Numbered from the stretch's first letter, positions 22,177 to 37,645 are shown. The stretch is DNA of 64,000 nucleotides from Halopseudomonas xinjiangensis (GCF_900104945.1 NZ_LT629736.1:248001-312000); one strand, 5' to 3'. Notes: generated by a model not told the origin, from the sequence alone. Numbers and translations are program-made.

Positions 22177-23354
22177 TCTGGGCCGATGTCATTCAGCGCG
22201 CCACCGGGCCACTGGCCGGTGAGCGTCGCTTCGATATGGACCTCCCGCTGCTGGTCGGCGCGCTGTGCCTGCTCGGGCTGGGGCTGGTAATGGTCAGCTC
22301 CGCCTCCATGGAAGTCGCCGCCGGGCAACTCGGCAACCCCATGTTCTACATGGTTCGCCAGATCATCTATCTGTTGATCGGTATCGCGGCCCTGCTGGTC
22401 ACGCTGTCGATTCCGCTGGCTCTGTGGGAGCAGTTTCGCTTCCCCTTGCTGTTCCTCGGCTTTGCTCTGCTGGTGGCAGTCTTGATTCCCGGCATCGGTC
22501 GGGAAGTGAACGGTAGCTGGCGCTGGATCCAGGTCGGTCCGATCAACGTCCAGCCCTCCGAGTTGGCCAAGCTGTTCGCCGTGGTCTTCCTCGCCGGCTA
22601 TCTGGTCCACCGCAAAGAAGAAGTAAAGGAGCAGTGGTTCGGCTTCATCAAGCCATTCATGGTGCTCGGCCCCATGGCCTGGCTATTGATCATCGAGCCG
22701 GACTTCGGCGCGACTGTCGTTCTGATGGGCGCGGCTACGGGCATGCTATTTCTCGGCGGCGTTGGGCTGTTCCGGTTCGCCCTCCTGTTCGGATCCCTAG
22801 GCGGCATGGCGGGTCTGCTGGTGCTGTTCGAGCCCTATCGCCTGCAGCGCCTCACTGGCTTTCTCAACCCCTGGAACGACCCGTATGGCACCGGCTATCA
22901 ACTGACCCAGGCGCTGATCGCGTTCGGTCGCGGTGACTGGTTCGGCATGGGGCTGGGCAACAGCATCCAGAAACAGTTCTATCTGCCGGAAGCACACACC
23001 GACTTCGTATTCGCGGTGCTGGCCGAAGAGCTGGGGCTTATCGGTGCTCTGGCCGCTTTCGGGCTGCTGATCTTCGTTGCCATCCGCAGCCTGTATATCG
23101 GCCTTTGGGCCGAGCGCGCCGGCCGGCTGTTTTCCGCTTACCTGGCCTACGGTCTGGCGATCATGTGGTGCGGTCAGATTCTGATCAATGTCGGCGTAAA
23201 TGTCGGGCTGCTGCCTACCAAGGGCTTGACGCTGCCCTTCCTCAGTTATGGGGGCAGTTCGCTCGTGGTCTGTTGTATCAGTCTCGGATTGCTGCTGCGT
23301 ATCGACTGGGAGCGCCGGCAGGCGCAAAAGGAGGGCGCAGCCAATGGCCAATAA
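22173..23354 (+). CDS. ftsW: Septal peptidoglycan polymerase FtsW
   Basis: FtsW is the SEDS-family glycosyltransferase that polymerises lipid II at the septum together with FtsI. The start is the ATG at 22173 overlapping the murD stop (ATGA), giving 393 residues with about ten membrane helices. Family features include IQVGPINVQPSELAK (about 124) and the loop LAEELGLIGAL (about 284) that carries catalytic acidic residues. The C-terminus overlaps murG by 11 bases. Confidence 0.95.
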   Translation: MIWADVIQRATGPLAGERRFDMDLPLLVGALCLLGLGLVMVSSASMEVAAGQLGNPMFYMVRQIIYLLIGIAALLVTLSIPLALWEQFRFPLLFLGFALLVAVLIPGIGREVNGSWRWIQVGPINVQPSELAKLFAVVFLAGYLVHRKEEVKEQWFGFIKPFMVLGPMAWLLIIEPDFGATVVLMGAATGMLFLGGVGLFRFALLFGSLGGMAGLLVLFEPYRLQRLTGFLNPWNDPYGTGYQLTQALIAFGRGDWFGMGLGNSIQKQFYLPEAHTDFVFAVLAEELGLIGALAAFGLLIFVAIRSLYIGLWAERAGRLFSAYLAYGLAIMWCGQILINVGVNVGLLPTKGLTLPFLSYGGSSLVVCCISLGLLLRIDWERRQAQKEGAANGQ

Positions 23355-24406
23355 CGTTCTGATCATGGCTGGCGGCACTGGCGGGCATGTTTTCCCGGCA
23401 CTGGCCTGCGCTCGGCTGTTGCGTGACCAGGGCTACCAGGTCCATTGGCTTGGCACCCGCCGCGGCATCGAAGCGGAACTGGTCCCGGCGGCGGGCTTCC
23501 CGATTCACTACATCGATATCCAGGGCCTGCGTGGTAAGGGCAAGTCTGCGCTGCTTAAGGCGCCGTTCGCGCTGACCCGTGCGCTGCGTCAGGCGTTGGC
23601 CATCATCAACGAGCTGAAGCCGATCTTCGTGCTTGGCGCTGGCGGCTATGTTACCGGCCCCGGCGGGCTGGCTGCCTGGATGCGCCGGGTACCGGTCATC
23701 ATCCACGAGCAGAACGCGGTGGTAGGCACAGCGAACCGTTTGCTGGCGAATATCGCCGCGCGGCGCTGCGAAGGCTTCCCCGGCAGTTTCGCCGACGACA
23801 GCAAGCGCCGCAGCACCGGCAATCCGGTGCGCGACGAGATTTTTCAGGTTCCGGCGCTGGATTACGACGGTAGCCGGCGTCCGCGGCTTTTGGTTCTCGG
23901 CGGCAGCCTTGGCGCTGCCCCGTTGAACCGTATCGTGCCTGAGGCGGTATCCATGCTGCCTCTGGAAGAGCGTCCTGAGATCGTCCATCAGTGCGGCAAA
24001 CAGCACGTCGAAGCGGCCAGCGACAGCTACGCCACCTGCGGCGTGCAGGCGATTGTCGAGCCGTTCATTGCCGATATGGCCGGCGCCTATGCCTGGGCCG
24101 ATCTGATTGTATGTCGCGCGGGCGCGCTAACGGTGGCCGAGCTCGCCGCAGCCGGGCGCCCAGCGCTGCTGGTGCCGCTGCCGCATGCCATCGACGATCA
24201 TCAGAGCGCCAATGCGAGATTCCTTGCCGAGCATGGAGCCGCCGAGCTGTTGCCTCAGGCGACGCTTAGCGGCGATGTGCTGGCCGAGCGTCTGCACACG
24301 CTATTTACCAAACCGGAGATTCTGCAACACATGGCAGCCAGCGCCCGCAAACAGGCCGCACCCAACGCGACCTCCGACGTCATTCGTGCCTGCCTGGAGG
24401 TTGCTC

Positions 24407-24417
<11 letters not shown>
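23344..24417 (+). CDS. murG: Lipid II synthase MurG
   Basis: MurG transfers GlcNAc from UDP-GlcNAc to lipid I on the inner face of the membrane. The 357-residue GT28 enzyme has the N-terminal Gly loop [12 protein letters not shown] (about 8-19), a second G-loop [12 protein letters not shown] and the nucleotide-binding region ending in a TVAELAAAG motif. ATG at 23344 lies inside the ftsW end and gives the family N-terminus. Its stop overlaps the murC start. Confidence 0.96.
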
Positions 24418-26787
<2,370 letters not shown>

Positions 26788-26800
26788 GGGCACGACAAGC

Positions 26801-27667
26801 ATGTTGGGGCTGACGATTCGTGACGAAAGGGCAGGTAGACCGCTAGGTCGGCGCAGTGCGCCCGGCCGCGGCGCCGTGCGCGTCACGCCGCCAGCTCCGC
26901 GCAGCTGGCCCACGCTGAAGCTGACCCGGCCGTCACTGGAAGGCGCCTGGACACGCATCCAGCAGGTCATGTGGCCGCTACTGTTGGTGGCGCTGGGCGT
27001 GGGCTTGTACGAGCTGAGTACCCGGCTGTTGCCGCTGGCGGACCGGCCGATCAGTCTGATCAGCGTGCAGGGCGATCTGCAGTACATTGATCGCGCCTCC
27101 GTGCAGGAGGTGATCCAGCCGTACGTGGATGACAGCTTCCTGAGTATCGATCTCGCGGGGCTGCGCACGGATCTGGTGGATATGTCCTGGGTGGCCAGCG
27201 CTTCGGTGAAGCGGGTATGGCCGGACCAGCTGATCATCCATCTCGACGAGCAGCTGCCGGTAGCGCGTTGGGGTGGATCGACACTACTGAACAATGAAGG
27301 CATGGCCTTCGAGCCGGGCGACATGAGTCGCTTCGAAGACCTGCCGCGGCTCGACGGGCCGCAGCGCGCCAAGCGGCGAGTGATGCGCAACTACCAACAG
27401 TTCAACCGGTTGCTGCGCTCGTACGGCCACGGCATTTCGCGGCTCGAGCTGCGCGACCGGGGTAGCTGGTTTCTGACCACGCAGGACGGTATCGAGATTC
27501 TCTTGGGCCGTGACGACGTGGTCGACAAGATGCAGCGTTTCCTGACCGTGGATCAGCTGATGCTGTCCGAACGGCGGCAGCAGATCGAGCGGGTCGATCT
27601 GCGTTACAGCAATGGCATGGCAGTGGCCTGGCGCGAGCCGCCGGCTGAAGCTCAATCGGGGGAGTGA
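26801..27667 (+). CDS. ftsQ: Cell division protein FtsQ
   Basis: FtsQ is the bitopic scaffold that recruits FtsL, FtsB and downstream divisome proteins. The 288-residue protein has a basic Arg/Pro-rich cytoplasmic tail (1-50), one membrane helix (about 57-77), a POTRA domain starting at ISLISVQGDL (about 82) and the beta domain that binds FtsB. It starts 13 bases after ddlB. Confidence 0.94.
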   Translation: MLGLTIRDERAGRPLGRRSAPGRGAVRVTPPAPRSWPTLKLTRPSLEGAWTRIQQVMWPLLLVALGVGLYELSTRLLPLADRPISLISVQGDLQYIDRASVQEVIQPYVDDSFLSIDLAGLRTDLVDMSWVASASVKRVWPDQLIIHLDEQLPVARWGGSTLLNNEGMAFEPGDMSRFEDLPRLDGPQRAKRRVMRNYQQFNRLLRSYGHGISRLELRDRGSWFLTTQDGIEILLGRDDVVDKMQRFLTVDQLMLSERRQQIERVDLRYSNGMAVAWREPPAEAQSGE

Positions 27668-27676
27668 CGGGGAATT

Positions 27677-28909
27677 ATGGCTAGCAAGCAGGGTAGCAGG
27701 ATGATCGTCGGTCTCGACATCGGCACCTCAAAGGTGGTGGCGCTGGTCGGCGAGATCGGCGCGGACGGGCAGCTGGAGATCGTCGGCATTGGCTCGCATC
27801 CTTCCCGCGGGCTGAAGAAAGGCGTGGTGGTGAATATCGAATCCACCGTGCAGTCGATCCAGCGTGCCATTGAAGAAGCCGAGCTGATGGCTGGCTGCCA
27901 GATCCACTCGGTGTTCGCCGGTGTGGCGGGCAACCATATCCGCAGCCTGAACTCCCACGGCATCGTCGCCATTCGTGATCGCGAAGTCATTCCGGCGGAC
28001 ATCGAGCGGGTGCTCGACGCAGCCCAGGCAGTGGCTATTCCTGCCGACCAGAAGGTCCTGCACATCCTGCCGCAGGAATACGTTATCGATAACCAGGAAG
28101 GCGTCCGCGAGCCGCTGGGCATGTCCGGCGTGCGGCTGGAAGCCAAGGTTCACCTGGTTACCTGCGCGCTGAACGCGGTACAAAACATCGAAAAATGCAT
28201 CCGCCGCTGCGGGCTGGATGTGGAAGACGTGATTCTCGAGCAGTTGGCGTCCAGCTATGCCGTGCTGACCGAGGACGAGAAGGAGCTGGGCGTGTGCATG
28301 GTCGATATCGGCGGCGGCACCACCGACATCGCCATCTTCACCGAAGGTGCGATCAAGCACACCGCGGTGATTCCGATCGCGGGCGACCAGGTCACCAACG
28401 ACATCGCCATGGCGCTGCGTACCCCGACGCAGTACGCCGAGGAAATCAAGATCCGCTACGCCTGTGCGCTGGCCAAGCTGGCCGGCCCAGAGGAAACCAT
28501 CAAGGTTCCCAGCGTTGGCGAGCGTCCGCCGCGCGACTTGTCGCGCCAGGCGCTGGCCGAGGTGGTCGAGCCGCGCTACGACGAGCTGTTCACGCTGATT
28601 CAGGCAGAACTACGCCGTTCGGGATTCGAAGACATGATCCCGGCCGGCATCGTGCTGACCGGCGGCACTTCCAAGATGGAAGGCGCCGTCGAGTTGGCCG
28701 AAGAGATATTCCATATGCCGGTGCGCCTTGGCGTACCGCAGGAATTCAAGGGACTCACCGATGTGGTTCGCAACCCGATCTATTCGACCGGGGTGGGGCT
28801 GTTGCACTACGGCATGAAGCACCACGGTGAGCACGGAAGCGGTCATTCGGAGCAAGCCAAGGCTTCACCGCTCGAACGCGTAAAGCGGTGGTTCAAGGGC
28901 AATTTTTAA
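27677..28909 (+). CDS. ftsA: Cell division protein FtsA
   Basis: FtsA is the actin-like protein that tethers FtsZ to the membrane. The 410-residue sequence has the phosphate loops VGLDIGTSKVVAL (about 12-24) and MVDIGGGTTDIAIF (about 209), and ends in LERVKRWFKGNF, the amphipathic membrane-targeting helix. GGGGAA precedes the ATG. It lies between ftsQ and ftsZ as usual. Confidence 0.97.
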   Translation: MASKQGSRMIVGLDIGTSKVVALVGEIGADGQLEIVGIGSHPSRGLKKGVVVNIESTVQSIQRAIEEAELMAGCQIHSVFAGVAGNHIRSLNSHGIVAIRDREVIPADIERVLDAAQAVAIPADQKVLHILPQEYVIDNQEGVREPLGMSGVRLEAKVHLVTCALNAVQNIEKCIRRCGLDVEDVILEQLASSYAVLTEDEKELGVCMVDIGGGTTDIAIFTEGAIKHTAVIPIAGDQVTNDIAMALRTPTQYAEEIKIRYACALAKLAGPEETIKVPSVGERPPRDLSRQALAEVVEPRYDELFTLIQAELRRSGFEDMIPAGIVLTGGTSKMEGAVELAEEIFHMPVRLGVPQEFKGLTDVVRNPIYSTGVGLLHYGMKHHGEHGSGHSEQAKASPLERVKRWFKGNF

Positions 28910-28913
28910 CAGA

Positions 28914-28927
28914 CCCGCTTAAGCGGG
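28914..28927. repeat. 14-bp perfect palindrome between ftsA and ftsZ
   Basis: CCCGCTTAAGCGGG starts five bases after the ftsA stop. No T-run follows, so it does not look like a terminator; a small RNA hairpin or a protein site is possible. Confidence 0.5.
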
Positions 28928-28976
28928 CGGTAGTACCAACGAAACGAAACGAGTTCAAAACTCAGGAGATCGAACC

Positions 28977-30143
28977 ATGTTTGAATTGATCGATAACGTT
29001 CCCCAGAATGCAGTAATCAAAGTCGTCGGTGTTGGTGGTGGTGGCGGCAACGCCCTGCAGCACATGGTCGTCAACAACGTCGAAGGCGTGGACTTCATCT
29101 GCGCCAATACCGATGCCCAGGCATTGAAAAACGTCAGCGCACGCACTGTTCTGCAGCTGGGTTCGGCAGTGACCAAGGGTCTTGGTGCTGGAGCCAACCC
29201 GCTGATCGGCCGCGAGGCCGCGATAGAAGATCGCGAGCGCATCGCCGAAGTCCTGCAGGGCGCGGACATGGTCTTCATCACCGCTGGCATGGGTGGTGGT
29301 ACCGGTACCGGCGCGGCGCCGATCGTTGCCGAAGTGGCGCGTGAAATGGGCATCCTGACCGTGGCCGTCGTCACCAAGCCGTTCCCGTTCGAAGGTCGCA
29401 AGCGCATGCAGATCGCCGAAGAAGGCATTCGCGAGCTGAGCCTGCATGTCGACTCGCTGATCACCATTCCCAACGAGAAGTTGCTGACCGTACTGGGCAA
29501 GGACGCCAGCCTGCTGGCCGCCTTCAGCAAGGCCAACGACGTACTGCTCGGCGCCGTTCAGGGTATCGCTGACCTGATCATGCGTCCGGGTATGATAAAC
29601 GTTGACTTCGCCGACGTGAAAACCGTCATGAGCGAGATGGGCATGGCAATGATGGGTACTGGTCATGCCAGCGGCCCGAACCGCGCCCGCGAAGCGGCTG
29701 AAGCAGCTATTCGCAGCCCGCTGCTGGAGGATGTGAACCTCATGGGCGCCCGCGGCATCCTGGTCAACATTACCGCTGGTCCGGATCTTTCGCTGGGTGA
29801 GTTCTCCGAGGTCGGTTCTACTGTCGAAGAGTTTGCATCCGAAAGCGCCACCGTCGTGGTGGGCACCGTTATCGATCCGGAACTGCGTGACGAACTGCGC
29901 GTGACCGTGGTCGCGACCGGCCTGGGCGCCAAGGAAGTCAAGCCGGTCAAGGTGGTCGACAACACGGCAGCCAACGCCAGCGCGCGGCAGCATAACGAAG
30001 GCAGCTCGCCGAACTATCGCGATCTGGATCGCCCGACGGTCATGCGTCAATCAGGCGGCGCCGCGGCAGCCCGTTCGGCACAGACACAGGACGACCTGGA
30101 CTATCTCGACATCCCGGCTTTCCTGCGTCGCCAGGCTGACTAA
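28977..30143 (+). CDS. ftsZ: Cell division protein FtsZ
   Basis: FtsZ is the tubulin-like GTPase that forms the division ring. The 388-residue protein has [14 protein letters not shown] at the N-terminus, the tubulin signature [10 protein letters not shown] (about 105-114) and the synergy T7 loop [12 protein letters not shown] variable linker (about 320-370) precedes the conserved C-terminal peptide [15 protein letters not shown] that binds FtsA and ZipA. An AGGAGAT ribosome site lies eight bases upstream of the ATG. Confidence 0.98.
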   Translation: MFELIDNVPQNAVIKVVGVGGGGGNALQHMVVNNVEGVDFICANTDAQALKNVSARTVLQLGSAVTKGLGAGANPLIGREAAIEDRERIAEVLQGADMVFITAGMGGGTGTGAAPIVAEVAREMGILTVAVVTKPFPFEGRKRMQIAEEGIRELSLHVDSLITIPNEKLLTVLGKDASLLAAFSKANDVLLGAVQGIADLIMRPGMINVDFADVKTVMSEMGMAMMGTGHASGPNRAREAAEAAIRSPLLEDVNLMGARGILVNITAGPDLSLGEFSEVGSTVEEFASESATVVVGTVIDPELRDELRVTVVATGLGAKEVKPVKVVDNTAANASARQHNEGSSPNYRDLDRPTVMRQSGGAAAARSAQTQDDLDYLDIPAFLRRQAD

Positions 30144-30202
30144 GCCATAGGTTGAGTCAATCAATCGAATAGGGCTGATTGGTATGCATCAAATGGGTGG
30201 TT

Positions 30203-30211
30203 TGCTATCAT
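30203..30211 (+). promoter_or_regulatory. Candidate extended -10 promoter for lpxC
   Basis: TGCTATCAT is an extended -10 element about 50 bases before lpxC, in the 117-base gap after ftsZ. The -35 region is weak, which extended -10 promoters tolerate. Confidence 0.5.
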
Positions 30212-30260
30212 CGCCGCCAGTTTGATGGAAATTCTTCGCAACTAGCGGAAGCCGTACAGC

Positions 30261-31172
30261 ATGATCAGACAGCGCACACTGAAGAACATTATCCGGGCCA
30301 CTGGTGTTGGTCTGCACTCGGGTGAGAAGGTTTACCTCACCCTGAAACCGGCTCCGGTCGATACCGGGATCGTGTTCTGTCGCGTCGATCTGGACCCTGT
30401 GGTTCAGATTCCGGCTCGTGCCGAGTACGTAGGCGAGACGACCATGTCCACCACCCTGATCAAGGATGGGGCCAAGGTCGACACTGTCGAGCACCTGTTG
30501 TCGGCCATGGCCGGCCTGGGTATCGACAACGCCTACGTTGAACTCAGCGCGCCGGAGGTTCCGATCATGGACGGTAGCGCCGGGCCCTTCGTATTCCTGA
30601 TTCAGTCAGCGGGTATTGAAGAGCAGGACGCAGCCAAGACGTTCATTCGCGTCAAACGTGAAGTAACTGTGGAAGAAGAAGGCAAGACCGCCACTTTTGT
30701 GCCTTTCGAGGGTTTCAAGGTGTCGTTCGGCATCGACTTCGATCATCCGGTATTCCGTGGTCGCAGCCAGTTCGCCAGCGTTGATTTTTCGAGCACTTCC
30801 TTTGTCAAGGAAGTGAGCCGTGCGCGAACCTTCGGGTTCATGCGCGACATCGAATACCTGCGCTCGCAGAATCTGGCCCTGGGCGGCAGCGTCGATAACG
30901 CGATCGTAGTAGACGAATATCGTGTGTTGAACGAGGACGGCCTGCGGTACGAGGACGAATTCGTCAAACACAAGATTCTCGATGCGATTGGTGACCTGTA
31001 CCTGCTGGGCAATAGCCTGGTTGGTGAGTTTCGCGGGTTCAAGTCCGGTCATGCACTGAACAACAAGTTGCTTCGAGCGCTCATCGCCAACCGCGATGCG
31101 TGGGAAACTGTCACATTTGAAGATGCCGGCACCGCACCGATCTCCTTCATGCGGCCGGCAGCGGCAGTCTGA
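30261..31172 (+). CDS. lpxC: UDP-3-O-acyl-N-acetylglucosamine deacetylase LpxC
   Basis: LpxC is the zinc enzyme for the committed step of lipid A synthesis. The 303-residue protein shows the zinc-ligand motif [11 protein letters not shown] (His about 78) and [14 protein letters not shown] (His about 237, Asp about 241), plus GHALNNKLL with the catalytic His near 264. It is the last gene of the cluster and is followed by a strong terminator. Confidence 0.97.
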   Translation: MIRQRTLKNIIRATGVGLHSGEKVYLTLKPAPVDTGIVFCRVDLDPVVQIPARAEYVGETTMSTTLIKDGAKVDTVEHLLSAMAGLGIDNAYVELSAPEVPIMDGSAGPFVFLIQSAGIEEQDAAKTFIRVKREVTVEEEGKTATFVPFEGFKVSFGIDFDHPVFRGRSQFASVDFSSTSFVKEVSRARTFGFMRDIEYLRSQNLALGGSVDNAIVVDEYRVLNEDGLRYEDEFVKHKILDAIGDLYLLGNSLVGEFRGFKSGHALNNKLLRALIANRDAWETVTFEDAGTAPISFMRPAAAV

Positions 31173-31188
31173 TTTCTCGTTTCGTTTC

Positions 31189-31216
31189 AACGGCCACTTC
31201 GGTGGCCGTTTTTTTT
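31189..31216 (+). terminator. Terminator after lpxC
   Basis: Stem CGGCCAC (31191-31197) and GTGGCCG (31202-31208) with a TTCG tetraloop, followed by eight T. It closes the dcw-lpxC transcription unit. Confidence 0.9.
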
Positions 31217-31271
31217 GCGCTGCTTTCAGGTCTGATGCAATTCGGAATATGAGCGTGAGGCGGGAACCGGT

Positions 31272-31724
31272 TCAGTCGTCCGCGTGATGACGTGCCAGCC
31301 GCTCAAGCGCACCCTTCAATGCTGAATCGGTGACTTGTTCGGCGGTCTCGAAAAGACTCTCCGAAGCGACTTTCGAGCGCTTCATTCTGCGAACTGGTCC
31401 GGCTTTCTGGATCAACGGCGGTTGTACCTTGCAATGCAATTTCGTTAAGGTTCGAAATTCCGTGTAAGCCTGTAGTTGGCGAACGAGACGTTTTTGCTGG
31501 TAACGCATGCGCGTTGCCCACTGACTGTCGGTGACAATCAGACGCAACACACCGTCTCGCAGGGAGGCCACCCGGCAATGTTCCCGCGCTGCAGGTTCCA
31601 TCACGACATTGACGAGCGCCTGCAGGCGCTCGAGCTCTCGAGCCTTCGAATACAGGCCCTTCAGGGTGACATTGGTGCGTATCAGGTCGCCTGGGCGACG
31701 CGCATTAAGCGGATAGAAGGCCAT
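31272..31724 (-). CDS. dciA: DciA family protein (DUF721), replicative helicase loader
   Basis: DciA loads the DnaB helicase in bacteria that lack DnaC. The protein has the compact DUF721 domain including AAREHCRVASLRDGVLRLIVTDS, then a Lys/Arg-rich and acidic C-terminal tail. I take the ATG at 31724 (150 residues, starting MAFYPLNAR) because related proteins begin there; an in-frame ATG at 31754 would add ten residues. It lies between lpxC and secA, divergent from the M23 peptidase gene, as in other pseudomonads. Confidence 0.85.
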   Translation of the reverse strand: MAFYPLNARRPGDLIRTNVTLKGLYSKARELERLQALVNVVMEPAAREHCRVASLRDGVLRLIVTDSQWATRMRYQQKRLVRQLQAYTEFRTLTKLHCKVQPPLIQKAGPVRRMKRSKVASESLFETAEQVTDSALKGALERLARHHADD

Positions 31725-31789
31725 ACAGTGCGCAGCAGCTGGGTTGATCGCCATCCTAGCAGAATCGCACCGGGAAGGAGGGGGACTAG

Positions 31790-32716
31790 GTGAACATCAT
31801 TATTCTTTCGGACCGCCTGGGCGCGGCAAGGGCGTTGCGGCTTAGCGCACCCTCGGTACTGCTCGCGCTGGTTCTGATACTGGCAATGCCCGCGGCAGCC
31901 GCCTGGATCACTTGGCGGCTGGTTGCGCCTATGGCCGAGCCTGTGACGCAAAGTGTTGACTACGAAGCAATCTGGCAACAGGCGTTGGCCGAACAGCAGA
32001 TCGAAGCACCGGTGAACGAGTCGCAGGTAGAGCTGGCGAGAATGACCGAGCAGCTTGGCCAGTTGCAGACGCGTCTTACGCGCCTGGACGCCCTCGGCGA
32101 GCGGCTCACCGAGCTGGCCGAGTTGTCTGATGGCGAGTTCGACTTCGATTCTGATCCCGGCATGGGCGGGCCGGAACTGCGCCGCAACCGTGATTCCAGC
32201 TACCGTGCCCCCGATGTACAGACGATCATCGACCAACTGGCGGCGCGCATCGATGATCGCACCCAGCAGTTGCGGCTGATCGAACAGCTGATGATTGACC
32301 GTCGTTCCGACGCCAATGCGCTTCTCGATTTCATGCCTGTCGACGAAGGCTATGTATCGTCCGGCTTCGGTCGCCGTACCGATCCCATCAGCGGACGGAT
32401 GTCGATGCATACCGGGATAGACTTTGCTGCCAAGCGCGGCACCGCGATCCACGCGGTCGGTGCCGGTGTCGTGACCTTTGCCGGACGCAAGGGCGCTTAC
32501 GGCAATACGGTCGAAATTACCCACGGCAATGGTTACAAGACCCGCTACGCCCACGCGCACGAAGTGCAGGTAGCCAAAGGTGATCTGGTCCAGAAGGGGC
32601 AGGCTATCGCCACGGTTGGCTCGACTGGCCGGTCTACCGGACCGCACCTTCATCTTGAAGTCTTCCGCAACGGCATGGCAGTCAACCCCGCCCGCCACAT
32701 CGCCATGAAGCAGTGA
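31790..32716 (+). CDS. M23-family metallopeptidase (LytM domain), membrane-anchored
   Basis: Probable peptidoglycan endopeptidase or a LytM-type activator of amidases. The 308-residue protein has an N-terminal membrane segment (about 20-42), a coiled-coil region (about 70-190) and a C-terminal LytM domain (about 200-300). The zinc-site motifs H-T-G-I-D and H-L-H-L-E are present, so it is likely catalytically competent. It starts at a GTG with a strong AAGGAGGGG site upstream. The gene lies just before secA, a conserved pseudomonad order. Exact substrate unknown. Confidence 0.88.
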   Translation: MNIIILSDRLGAARALRLSAPSVLLALVLILAMPAAAAWITWRLVAPMAEPVTQSVDYEAIWQQALAEQQIEAPVNESQVELARMTEQLGQLQTRLTRLDALGERLTELAELSDGEFDFDSDPGMGGPELRRNRDSSYRAPDVQTIIDQLAARIDDRTQQLRLIEQLMIDRRSDANALLDFMPVDEGYVSSGFGRRTDPISGRMSMHTGIDFAAKRGTAIHAVGAGVVTFAGRKGAYGNTVEITHGNGYKTRYAHAHEVQVAKGDLVQKGQAIATVGSTGRSTGPHLHLEVFRNGMAVNPARHIAMKQ

Positions 32717-32878
32717 TCTGTACCTGCCGGAGGCGAACGCTTGCTCCTGCAGCGGTTGCCCTCTAGCGGCGCGAGCCGACTGCAACAGCATGCCAGGGGC
32801 GCCGTAGCGGCCTTCTTTGGAGCCGGGCAAGCCTTGAGCGCGATCATTTGGTCTATCAGCGCGCCAAACCAGCACGGT

Positions 32879-32907
32879 TTATTGTCTCGCTGGAATCAGA
32901 GTAGAAT
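32879..32907 (+). promoter_or_regulatory. Candidate secA promoter
   Basis: TTATTG (32879-32884) and TAGAAT (32902-32907) are 17 bases apart, about 70 bases before secA. The preceding spacer from 32717 holds no other gene that I can support. Confidence 0.5.
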
Positions 32908-32978
32908 GCCCTTCTTCTGGTCGAGGCGAGCCGCGCGCTGGGCTCTGGCCAACCATCAAACGGATATCAAAGTCGACT

Positions 32979-35723
<2,745 letters not shown>

Positions 35724-35746
35724 GCAACGCTTAACCTAACGCGATA

Positions 35747-35783
35747 GCGGGAGCGGGCCCTGTACTGGAGGGTCGCCTCCCGC
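35747..35783 (+). terminator. Possible terminator after secA
   Basis: GCGGGAG (35747-35753) pairs with CTCCCGC (35777-35783) across a 23-base loop that itself may fold. It is followed only by TTCACGTTT, so termination is uncertain. Confidence 0.35.
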
Positions 35784-35836
35784 TTCACGTTTCGAACTGT
35801 CCACCCTATCTCGCGCTCATTGTTGGAGTCATCTCG

Positions 35837-37054
35837 ATGCCTGTCGGTCTCGGTCCCTTGCCTACGCTCAACCCTGTTCCTGGTTTTCGCCTTGGTATTG
35901 CTTCTGCTGGCATCAAGCGTCCCGGGCGCAAGGATGTAGTGATCATGGAGGCGGCCGAGGGGTCAACGATCGCCGGGGTGTTCACCACCAACGCGTTCTG
36001 TGCCGCGCCGGTTACCTTGTGCAAGAAACATCTGGAGCATGCGCCTCGCTATTTACTGGTCAACACCGGCAATGCCAACGCCGGCACGGGTAAGCCGGGC
36101 ATGCAGGCGGCAGTGCGCACCTGTGGAGAGCTGGCGCGCATGGTAAATGTTCAGCCCGAACAGGTGTTGCCGTTCAGTACCGGCGTGATAGGCGAACTGC
36201 TTCCGGCCGACAAAATCATTTCCGTGTTGCCGCAGGCTCTTTCCAATCTAAGCGAGTCAAACTGGGCAGATGCTGCCGCCGGTATCATGACTACCGATAC
36301 TGTTCCGAAAGGGGCAAGCCGGCAAGTCACCATTGACGGCCAGACCGTGACCGTCACCGGTATCTCCAAAGGCGCAGGGATGATCCGCCCGAATATGGCG
36401 ACCATGCTCGGCTACATCGCTACCGACGCCAAGGTCGCGCAGCCTGTGTTACAGCAACTCGTGCGCGAAGCGGCCGATCTGTCGTTCAACCGCATCACCA
36501 TTGACGGCGATACCTCGACCAACGATTCCTGCATGTTGATCGCCACCGGCAAGGCGGCGATCACTGAAATTACCGAAGCGGGAAGTGCGGCCTACCAGCA
36601 GCTTGCTGACGTAGTGAAGTCAGTCATGCTCGAACTGGCCCAGGCCATCGTCCGCGATGGCGAGGGTGCTACCAAGTTCGTCACCATCAAGGTGAACGGT
36701 GGGGGTAATCGCGATGAGTGTCTGGATGTCGCCTATGCGGTGGCCCATTCTCCGCTGATCAAGACCGCACTGTTTGCTTCGGACCCGAACTGGGGCCGCA
36801 TCCTCGCCGCGGTCGGCTATGCAGGCGTTCCCGAGCTGGACGTGGAAAAGATCGACGTCTACCTGGACGAGGTATGTATCGCTCAGCACGGCGGTCGCGC
36901 CGCCAGCTACACGGAAGAACAGGGCGCGCGGGTCATGGCGCAGGAAGAGATCACCATCCGGATCGAGCTGGGGCGCGGCGACTACAGCGAAACCCTGTGG
37001 ACCACCGACCTCTCGCACGAGTATGTGCGGATCAACGCCGAGTACCGGACCTGA
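35837..37054 (+). CDS. argJ: Bifunctional glutamate N-acetyltransferase / amino-acid acetyltransferase ArgJ
   Basis: ArgJ recycles the acetyl group in the cyclic arginine pathway. The 405-residue precursor has the self-cleavage site A-T in [14 protein letters not shown] (Thr about 191), which yields alpha and beta chains with Thr as nucleophile. It also has the TNDSC motif (about 231) and ends in the conserved NAEYRT. It stands alone between secA and the pilin genes, followed by a terminator. Confidence 0.97.
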   Translation: MPVGLGPLPTLNPVPGFRLGIASAGIKRPGRKDVVIMEAAEGSTIAGVFTTNAFCAAPVTLCKKHLEHAPRYLLVNTGNANAGTGKPGMQAAVRTCGELARMVNVQPEQVLPFSTGVIGELLPADKIISVLPQALSNLSESNWADAAAGIMTTDTVPKGASRQVTIDGQTVTVTGISKGAGMIRPNMATMLGYIATDAKVAQPVLQQLVREAADLSFNRITIDGDTSTNDSCMLIATGKAAITEITEAGSAAYQQLADVVKSVMLELAQAIVRDGEGATKFVTIKVNGGGNRDECLDVAYAVAHSPLIKTALFASDPNWGRILAAVGYAGVPELDVEKIDVYLDEVCIAQHGGRAASYTEEQGARVMAQEEITIRIELGRGDYSETLWTTDLSHEYVRINAEYRT

Positions 37055-37070
37055 CCTGGTATGGCAAACG

Positions 37071-37099
37071 AAAAGGCCGAGCATCTGCTCGGCCTTTTT
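37071..37099. terminator. Bidirectional terminator between argJ and fimT
   Basis: An 11-bp perfect stem AAAGGCCGAGC (37072-37082) / GCTCGGCCTTT (37087-37097) with an ATCT loop, T-run on one side and A-run on the other. It lies between two convergent genes. Confidence 0.9.
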
Positions 37100-37120
37100 C
37101 ATTGTCGGCAGCGGTCCCCA

Positions 37121-37645
37121 TCAACCATCTGCCGAACAGTAAGACGGATCGATCACGTCGCTGGCCGTCCGCAGCCGCCCAACGCGATTCATCACCAGCA
37201 ACCGGCCTTTGCTAGATTCATCCTGCGGACAGAAGCGAAACGTCCCAGCCTGAAAGCCGCCGTTGAGCAGCTCGGATTCGCCCTGCGGGTTGAAGCGAAC
37301 ATAGTTCGCGATAGAGCTCGCTGCATGAATGTTGATTGGCGTCGGCTGTAGTTCCTCCCGAAGCAAGCGTTCGCCATCATCGTATGATCCATTCGCATTA
37401 TCATCGATGAAAACCCGCCAGCCAACCGACCATCCGCCAGCGGGTGGAGCAACGGTGATGGGTCGGTTACGCTCGATAGCCTCTTGCCGGGCGGTACGTA
37501 ATCCACGCAGCAGCACATCCAGACTCGAATCAATGCGCTGTCGGTCGATCAGACTGCTAAAGGAAGGCACGGCAATGCTCACCGCAATCCCTAGCACCAC
37601 AAGCGCGACCATCAATTCCAGCAACGTAAACCCACGAGATTTCAT
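37121..37645 (-). CDS. fimT: Type IV pilus minor pilin FimT-like (GspH family)
   Basis: A prepilin-like protein of 174 residues. The start at 37645 gives MKSRG|FTLLELMVAL, a five-residue leader with the PilD cleavage site after Gly and Glu at +5; GGAGG lies upstream. The rest is a GspH/FimT pseudopilin domain. It is on the opposite strand to the fimU-pilE operon. FimT homologues have been linked to DNA binding during uptake or have weak pilus phenotypes, so its role here is open. Confidence 0.85.
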   Translation of the reverse strand: MKSRGFTLLELMVALVVLGIAVSIAVPSFSSLIDRQRIDSSLDVLLRGLRTARQEAIERNRPITVAPPAGGWSVGWRVFIDDNANGSYDDGERLLREELQPTPINIHAASSIANYVRFNPQGESELLNGGFQAGTFRFCPQDESSKGRLLVMNRVGRLRTASDVIDPSYCSADG

